Assembly (NCBI GenBank): GCA_016718565.1
Contig: JADKCZ010000011.1
Location: 1-10,265 of the forward strand
Direction of reading: 5' to 3'
Source: Anaeromyxobacter sp.
GTDB taxonomy: Bacteria; Myxococcota; Myxococcia; Myxococcales; Anaeromyxobacteraceae
DNA: 10,265 bases
Position numbers and translations under genes: made by a program
Notes under the pieces: generated by a model
The model's input: the letters and a program-made list of their open reading frames with translations, nothing else
Told to the model about the DNA's origin: nothing
The model's database searches: none
Part shown: piece by piece, positions 6,780-10,265 of the stretch
Layout of the letters: each line of letters opens with the position of its first letter
Numbering within the stretch: position 1 is the first letter of the stretch

Positions 6780-7462
6780 ATGCCCACGCAGGCCATGCCC
6801 ACCCCGGGAGCCCCTCCCACGGAGGTGGAGGCGCTCCGCGCCGAGCTCGCCGTGCTGCGGGCCAGCGAGGCGAGCTTCCGGGTCCTGCTCGACGAGTCGA
6901 GCGACCCGATCTTCTCGTTCCTGCCGGACGGCACCTACCGCTACGTCAACCAGGCCTTCGCCCGCGGCGTGGGGAAGGCCCGCGAGGAGATCATCGGCCG
7001 CCGCATCTTCGACGTCTTCCCGCCGGCCGAGGCGGAGAAGCGGTTCGCGGTGCTGCGGCAGGTCTTCAAGACCGGGCTGCGCCAGGACTTCGACGTGCGG
7101 GTGCCGCGGCCGGACGGGGACCGCCACTACCTCACCACCGTGCAGCCGGTGCTCGACGCCGCCGGCGTCGTCACCTCGGCGATGTGCAACTCCAAGGACA
7201 TCACCGACCGGAAGCGGATGGAGGGGGAGCTGCGGAGCGGCTCTTCGAGCTGGAGGCGGCCCTGGCCCACGTCCACCAGCTCCAGGGGATCATCCCCATC
7301 TGCGCCCACTGCCACTCCGTGCGGCGGGCGCCGGAGAGCTGGCAGCGGCTCGAGTCCTACGTGGCCGAGCACAGCGACGCGACCTTCTCCCACGGCATCT
7401 GCCCGGACTGCCTGGCGCGCAACTACCCGGAGGAGGGCAAGCCCGGGCCCGGCTCGGTATAG
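6780..7462 (+). CDS. PAS-domain protein with C-terminal CxxC/CxxC module, one frameshift
   Basis: About 227 aa. A short N-terminal helix (VEALRAELAVLRASEASFR, about 16-34) leads into one PAS domain (about 29-145: LLDESSDPIFSFLPDGTYRY, NQAFARGVGK, EIIGRRIFDVFP, DITDRKRMEGEL at the end). A coiled-coil linker (ERLFELEAALAHVHQLQG) then joins a 50-residue module with PICAHC (Cys 175, 178), SWQRLESYVAEHSDATFSHG and CPDC (Cys 208, 211). This module is known at the end of many PAS or receiver proteins that lack a kinase; four Cys suggest a bound metal. There is no histidine kinase, GGDEF or DNA-binding domain, so it probably signals by protein contact. One missing base near 7226, in a G run, splits the frame. 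GGAG precedes ATG 6780. The stop TAG is 10 nt before ribonuclease J. Confidence 0.9.
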
Positions 7463-7465
7463 ATT
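7458..7465 (+). promoter_or_regulatory. -10-like TATAGATT overlapping the PAS stop, before ribonuclease J
   Basis: TATAGATT contains the PAS stop codon TAG (7460-7462). TAGATT ends 7 nt before the GTG at 7473, the usual distance from a -10 box to a transcription start, and there is no Shine-Dalgarno sequence. A leaderless ribonuclease J transcript is inferred. Confidence 0.5.
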
Positions 7466-7472
7466 GCCGCCC

Positions 7473-9132
7473 GTGCCACCCCCCATCCGCATCGTCCCGC
7501 TCGGCGGCCTCGGCGAGGTCGGCATGAACTGCCTGGCCCTCGAGGCGGAGGGCCGCATCGCCGTGGTGGACTGCGGCGTCCTCTTCCCCGACGAGAACCT
7601 CGGCGTGGACGTGGTGGCGCCGGACCTCACCTGGCTCCTGGAGCGGCGCGAGCAGGTGGGCGCGGTCTTCCTCACCCACGGGCACGAGGACCACATCGGC
7701 GCCCTGCCCTTCCTGCTGCGCCACCTGCACGTGCCGGTCTTCGGCACCCGCTTCACGCTGGCCTCGGTGCGCCGCCGGCTGGCCGAGGCCGGGGTGGCCG
7801 CCGACCTGCGCGAGGTGGTCCCCGGCGACGTCCGCCAGGCCGGCGAGGGCGGTCCCCTGGCGGCCGAGTTCGTGGCGGTGACCCACTCCATCCCCGACGC
7901 CTGCGCCCTGGCCTTCCGCACGCCGCAGGGGGTGGTGATCCACACCGGCGACTTCAAGCTCGACGAGCGGCCGGTGGCGGGTCCGGCCACCGACCTGGCC
8001 CGGTTCGAGGCGCTGGGGCGCGAGGGGGTGCGCCTGCTGCTCTCCGACTCCACCAACGCCGAGCAGGCCGGCTCGACCCTCTCCGAGTCGGTGGTCGGCC
8101 CGGCCCTGGAGGACGTCATGCACGACGCCCCGGGGCGGGTCTTCGTGGCCACCTTCGCCTCCAACGTCCACCGGCTCCACCAGGTCATCCGGGCGGCCGC
8201 GGCCAGCGGGCGGCGCCTGGCGCTGCTGGGGCGCGGCATGGTGGAGACCTTCGAGGTGGCCCGCGCGCTCGGCTACCTCACCGAGCCGCACTGGCTGCCG
8301 GTGGACGCCGCCCAGGCCCGCCGCCTGCCGCGCCGCGAGCTGGCGGTGCTCACCACCGGCACCCAGGGCGAGCCGCGCTCGGCGCTCTCCCGGCTGGCGC
8401 GCGGCGAGCACCCCGACCTCTCCATCGAGCGCGGCGACACGGTGGTGCTCTCCTCGCGCCGCATCCCCGGGCAGCGAGCTGGCCCTGGGCCGGCTCCTCG
8501 ACGACCTGTGCCGGCGCGGCGCCGACGTCCGCACCGCCGGGGCGGCGCCGCTGCACGCCTCCGGCCACGCCCACGAGGGGGAGCAGCGGCGGCTCCTGGC
8601 CTGGTCCGCCCGCGCCACTTCGTGCCGGTGCACGGCCAGTACCGCCACCTGGCCCGGCACCTGGCGCACGCGGTGGCCGAGGGCGTGCCGCGCGAGCGCT
8701 GCCACCTGCTGGAGGACGGCCAGGTGCTGGAGCTCGACGAGGCCGGGGCGCGGATCCTGCCGGCCCGGGTGCCCCTTCGGGCGGGTCTACGCGGTGCGCG
8801 ACGAGCTGGGGGCCAGCGACGTCCCCGAGCTGGTGGTGCGCGACCGGCGCCTGCTGGCCGAGCACGGCCTGTGCCTGGCGGTGCTGGTGCTGGACCGCAC
8901 CAGCGGCGAGGTGGTGCGCGGCCCGGACCTCTTCGGGGTGGGCCTGGCCGGGCTGGAGGGGCGCGAGGCCGAGCTGCAGGGCGAGGTGCTGCGGGCCGTG
9001 GGGCGCTGCCCGCCACCGCCCGCGCCGACCCCGCCGAGGTGCAGGAGGCGGTCCGGTCGGACGGTGCGCCGCTTCTTCCGGCGGGCCACCGGGCGCAGGC
9101 CCGCGGTGCTGCCGGTGGTGCTGGAGCTGTGA
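7473..9132 (+). CDS. rnj: Ribonuclease J (metallo-beta-lactamase / beta-CASP nuclease), frameshifted 3' half
   Basis: RNA exo/endonuclease for mRNA decay and rRNA processing, with two zinc ions in the active site. About 552 aa when spliced, normal for the family. N-terminal metallo-beta-lactamase part: PLGGLGEVGMN (9-19), D33 in VVDCGVLFPD, HGHEDH (69-74), VTHSIPD with H138, HTGDFKLD with D160, SDSTNAEQAGST (191-202). The beta-CASP part has VATFASNVHR, GRGM and TGTQGEPRSAL, then HASGHAH and PVHGQYRH (closing metal ligands). The C-terminal domain ends RRFFRRATGRRPAVLPVVLEL and TGA 9130-9132. The frame is clean to about 8465; breaks follow near 8470 (extra G), 8600, 8770 (extra C), 9001 and 9053. 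GTG 7473 fits family N-termini. It follows the PAS gene by 10 nt but has its own -10-like box. Confidence 0.95.
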
Positions 9133-9133
9133 G

Positions 9134-9150
9134 GGCCGCCGCCGGCGGCC
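9134..9150 (+). terminator. GC hairpin right after the ribonuclease J stop
   Basis: GGCCGCC-GCC-GGCGGCC: perfect 7-bp arms with a 3-nt loop, starting 2 nt after the stop. No U tract follows and yajQ starts 35 nt later, so it may only partly terminate, or may protect the 3' end of the message. Confidence 0.4.
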
Positions 9151-9168
9151 GCCTGGACGACACTTCAC

Positions 9169-9180
9169 GGAGGGAGAGGA
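9169..9180 (+). promoter_or_regulatory. Ribosome binding site for yajQ (GGAGGGAGAGGA)
   Basis: A purine tract with two overlapping SD-like cores, GGAGG 11 nt and GAGG 5 nt before ATG 9185. It supports that start. Confidence 0.7.
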
Positions 9181-9184
9181 ACCG

Positions 9185-9672
9185 ATGCCCAGCTTCGACG
9201 CGGTGAGCGAGCTCGACATGATGGAGGTGGAGAACGCCTGGAACCAGGCGGTCAAGGAGATCGCCCAGCGGTTCGACTTCAAGGGGACCGGCACGGCCAT
9301 CGAGCGCGACAAGGAGCTCAACTTCGTCGTCCGCGCCAACAGCGAGGGGCGGCCGAGGCGGCGCTGGGCGTGCTGATGGAGAAGCTGGCCAAGCGCGGCG
9401 TCCCGATGACCGGGCTCGACCCCGCAGAAGGTCGAGCCGGCCGGCGGCTCCACGGTGCGCCAGCAGGTGAAGCTGAAGAAGGGGCTCAAGTCGGAGGACG
9501 CCAAGAAGGTGGTGGCGCTGCTCAAGGAGACCGGCCTCAAGGTCCAGGCGGCCATCCAGGGCGAGGCGGTGCGGGTCACCGGCAGAAGCGCGACGACCTG
9601 CAGGCGGCCATGCAGGCCCTGCGCGCCGCCGACCTCGGGCTGCCGCTGCGCTTCAACAACTTCCGCGACTGA
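9185..9672 (+). CDS. yajQ: YajQ family nucleotide-binding protein (DUF520), frameshifted
   Basis: About 162 aa, the usual family length. YajQ proteins bind c-di-GMP in some bacteria (for example Xanthomonas), and tRNA or nucleotides in others; they have two ferredoxin-like folds. The family N-terminus MPSFDAVSELDMMEVENAWN, the stretch AVKEIAQRFDFKGTGTAIER and the C-terminal LPLRFNNFRD are unmistakable, with VRQQVKLKKGLKSEDAKKVV and LLKETGLKVQAAIQGEAVRV between. Three one-base shifts, all repairable to the family sequence: a missing G near 9347, an extra C near 9423, a missing A near 9582. TGA at 9670-9672. It lies 52 nt after ribonuclease J in the same direction, with a hairpin and a good ribosome binding site between. 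A signalling role with the nearby PAS protein is possible but not shown. Confidence 0.97.
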
Positions 9673-9729
9673 GCCGGGCGGCGGCGCGGTCGGCGACACG
9701 GCCTCCTGCCGCTGGCGCGGCCGGCGGCG

Positions 9730-9735
9730 TAGACT
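9730..9735 (+). promoter_or_regulatory. -10-like hexamer TAGACT before the GH1-like gene
   Basis: TAGACT is followed by 10 nt (CGGCCCCGCC) and GTG 9746, with no Shine-Dalgarno sequence. It has the same layout as the boxes before uvrD, pabBC and rnj. Confidence 0.4.
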
Positions 9736-9745
9736 CGGCCCCGCC

Positions 9746-10265
9746 GTGTCCGCCCCCGCCCGACCGCCCACCCGACCTCCCACCCGACCTCCGCCAGGCT
9801 TCCTGCTGGGCGCCGCCACCGCGGCCCACGCGGTGGAGGGCGGCGGCCCGCCCAGCGACTGGTCGATCTGGGAGCAGGTACCGGGCCGGGTGGCGGGCGG
9901 CGCCACCTCGCGCCGCGGCGCCGGCTGGTGGGAGCGCGCCGACGACGACTTCGTCATGGCGGCGCGGCTCAGCCTGACGGCGCTGCGCTTCTCGGTGGAG
10001 TGGAGCCGCGTCGAGCCGGACGAGGGGCGCTTCGACGAGGGCGCTGGCGCGCTACGCCGCCTGGGCCGAGCGGCTGCGCGGGCTCGGGCTGGAGCCGGTG
10101 GTCTGCCTGCTCCACGGCACGCTGCCGGCCTGGCTGGCCGCCCGGGGAGGCCTGGCGCGGCCCGACGCGGTGGCCCTCTTCACCCGCTACGCCGACCGGG
10201 TGGCGGCCGCGCTCTCCGACCGGGTCCGCTGGTGGCTGACGATGAGCGACCCGGTGGGCCTGGTG
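9746..10265 (+). CDS. GH1-like (beta-glucosidase family) protein, 3'-truncated, active-site residues altered
   Basis: The first 173 residues of a TIM-barrel glycoside hydrolase family 1 protein. After a Pro/Arg-rich start (PTRPPTRPPP) come FLLGAATAAHAVEGG (19-33), DWSIWEQVPG (38-47), RFSVEWSRVEPDEGRFDEAL (81-100), GLEPVVCLLHGTLPAWLAAR (114-133), and RVRWWLTMSDPVGLV (159-173). Family members normally have Gln in AxxQxEG, an aromatic after the His of the LxH(W/F) segment, and NEP with the acid/base Glu. Here these read AHAVEG, HG and SDP. So it may be non-catalytic or have changed chemistry; this is inference. One extra G near 10042 shifts the frame. The GTG start is inferred from the upstream -10-like box and from the barrel starting 18 residues later. 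The second half, with the nucleophile Glu, is outside the window. Confidence 0.85.
   Translation, partial: MSAPARPPTRPPTRPPPGFLLGAATAAHAVEGGGPPSDWSIWEQVPGRVAGGATSRRGAGWWERADDDFVMAARLSLTALRFSVEWSRVEPDEGRFDEGAGALRRLGRAAARARAGAGGLPAPRHAAGLAGRPGRPGAARRGGPLHPLRRPGGGRALRPGPLVADDERPGGPG
9767..9790. repeat. 12-bp direct repeat CCCACCCGACCT, 2 copies
   Basis: Two exact adjacent copies encode the repeated PTRP part of the Pro/Arg-rich N-terminus of the GH1-like protein. If the start were further downstream, this stretch would be untranslated leader. Confidence 0.85.

Noticed and set aside
5414..6934. A minus-strand open frame of about 500 codons spanning the lipoprotein start and part of uvrD
   Set aside because: Only its stretch with the signal peptide is real coding; the rest is Arg/Pro/Ser-rich out-of-frame sequence of neighbouring genes and of the intergenic repeat.
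9767..9790. CCCGACCT shared by the 12-bp repeat and the 10-bp array at 6659-6706, suggesting a common regulator
   Set aside because: An 8-base G/C-rich match is easily found by chance here, and the second site is probably coding.

Overview
The window is about 70-75% G+C by eye with near-exclusive G/C third codon positions in its genes. Together with the gene content this points to a high-GC proteobacterial-type genome, most likely Myxococcota and perhaps close to Anaeromyxobacter; that placement is an inference from general knowledge, not a database match. Almost every gene is broken by one-base insertions or deletions, often in G or C runs, while the protein continues perfectly in the next frame. 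The density of breaks is extreme in the first 2.4 kb, low from about 2.45 to 8.4 kb, and moderate after that. This looks like sequencing or consensus error, not pseudogenisation. Protein descriptions below splice the frames by eye.

Layout. 1-690 (-): adenosine deaminase, running off the left edge. 767-1677 (+): a tight three-gene cluster of two very small membrane proteins and a SRPBCC/AHSA1-type lipid-pocket protein. 1611-3337 (-): a PabB-PabC fusion for p-aminobenzoate (folate) synthesis. 3403-5777 (-): UvrD/PcrA superfamily 1 DNA helicase. 5907-6511 (-): a small lipoprotein ending in four 14-residue Asp/His-rich repeats. 6512-6779: a divergent intergenic region with a 10-bp tandem repeat array and a 16-bp perfect palindrome. 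6780-7462 (+): a PAS-domain protein ending in a CxxC...CxxC module. 7473-9132 (+): ribonuclease J. 9185-9672 (+): YajQ nucleotide/c-di-GMP-binding protein. 9746 to the right edge (+): a divergent GH1 glycosidase-like protein whose expected active-site residues are replaced.

The genes are mostly housekeeping (DNA repair, folate, RNA decay, purine salvage) mixed with lineage-specific small proteins. Several housekeeping genes lack a Shine-Dalgarno sequence but have a TANNNT hexamer 7-11 nt before the start codon, suggesting leaderless or nearly leaderless transcripts. G/C-only hairpins follow three of the stop codons. I see no CRISPR array, tRNA, rRNA, transposase or phage gene, and no multi-gene defence or biosynthetic system. 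The most interesting signals are the lipoprotein repeats, the 10-bp array, the GH1-like protein with altered catalytic residues, and the apparent loss of the PabC lysine.
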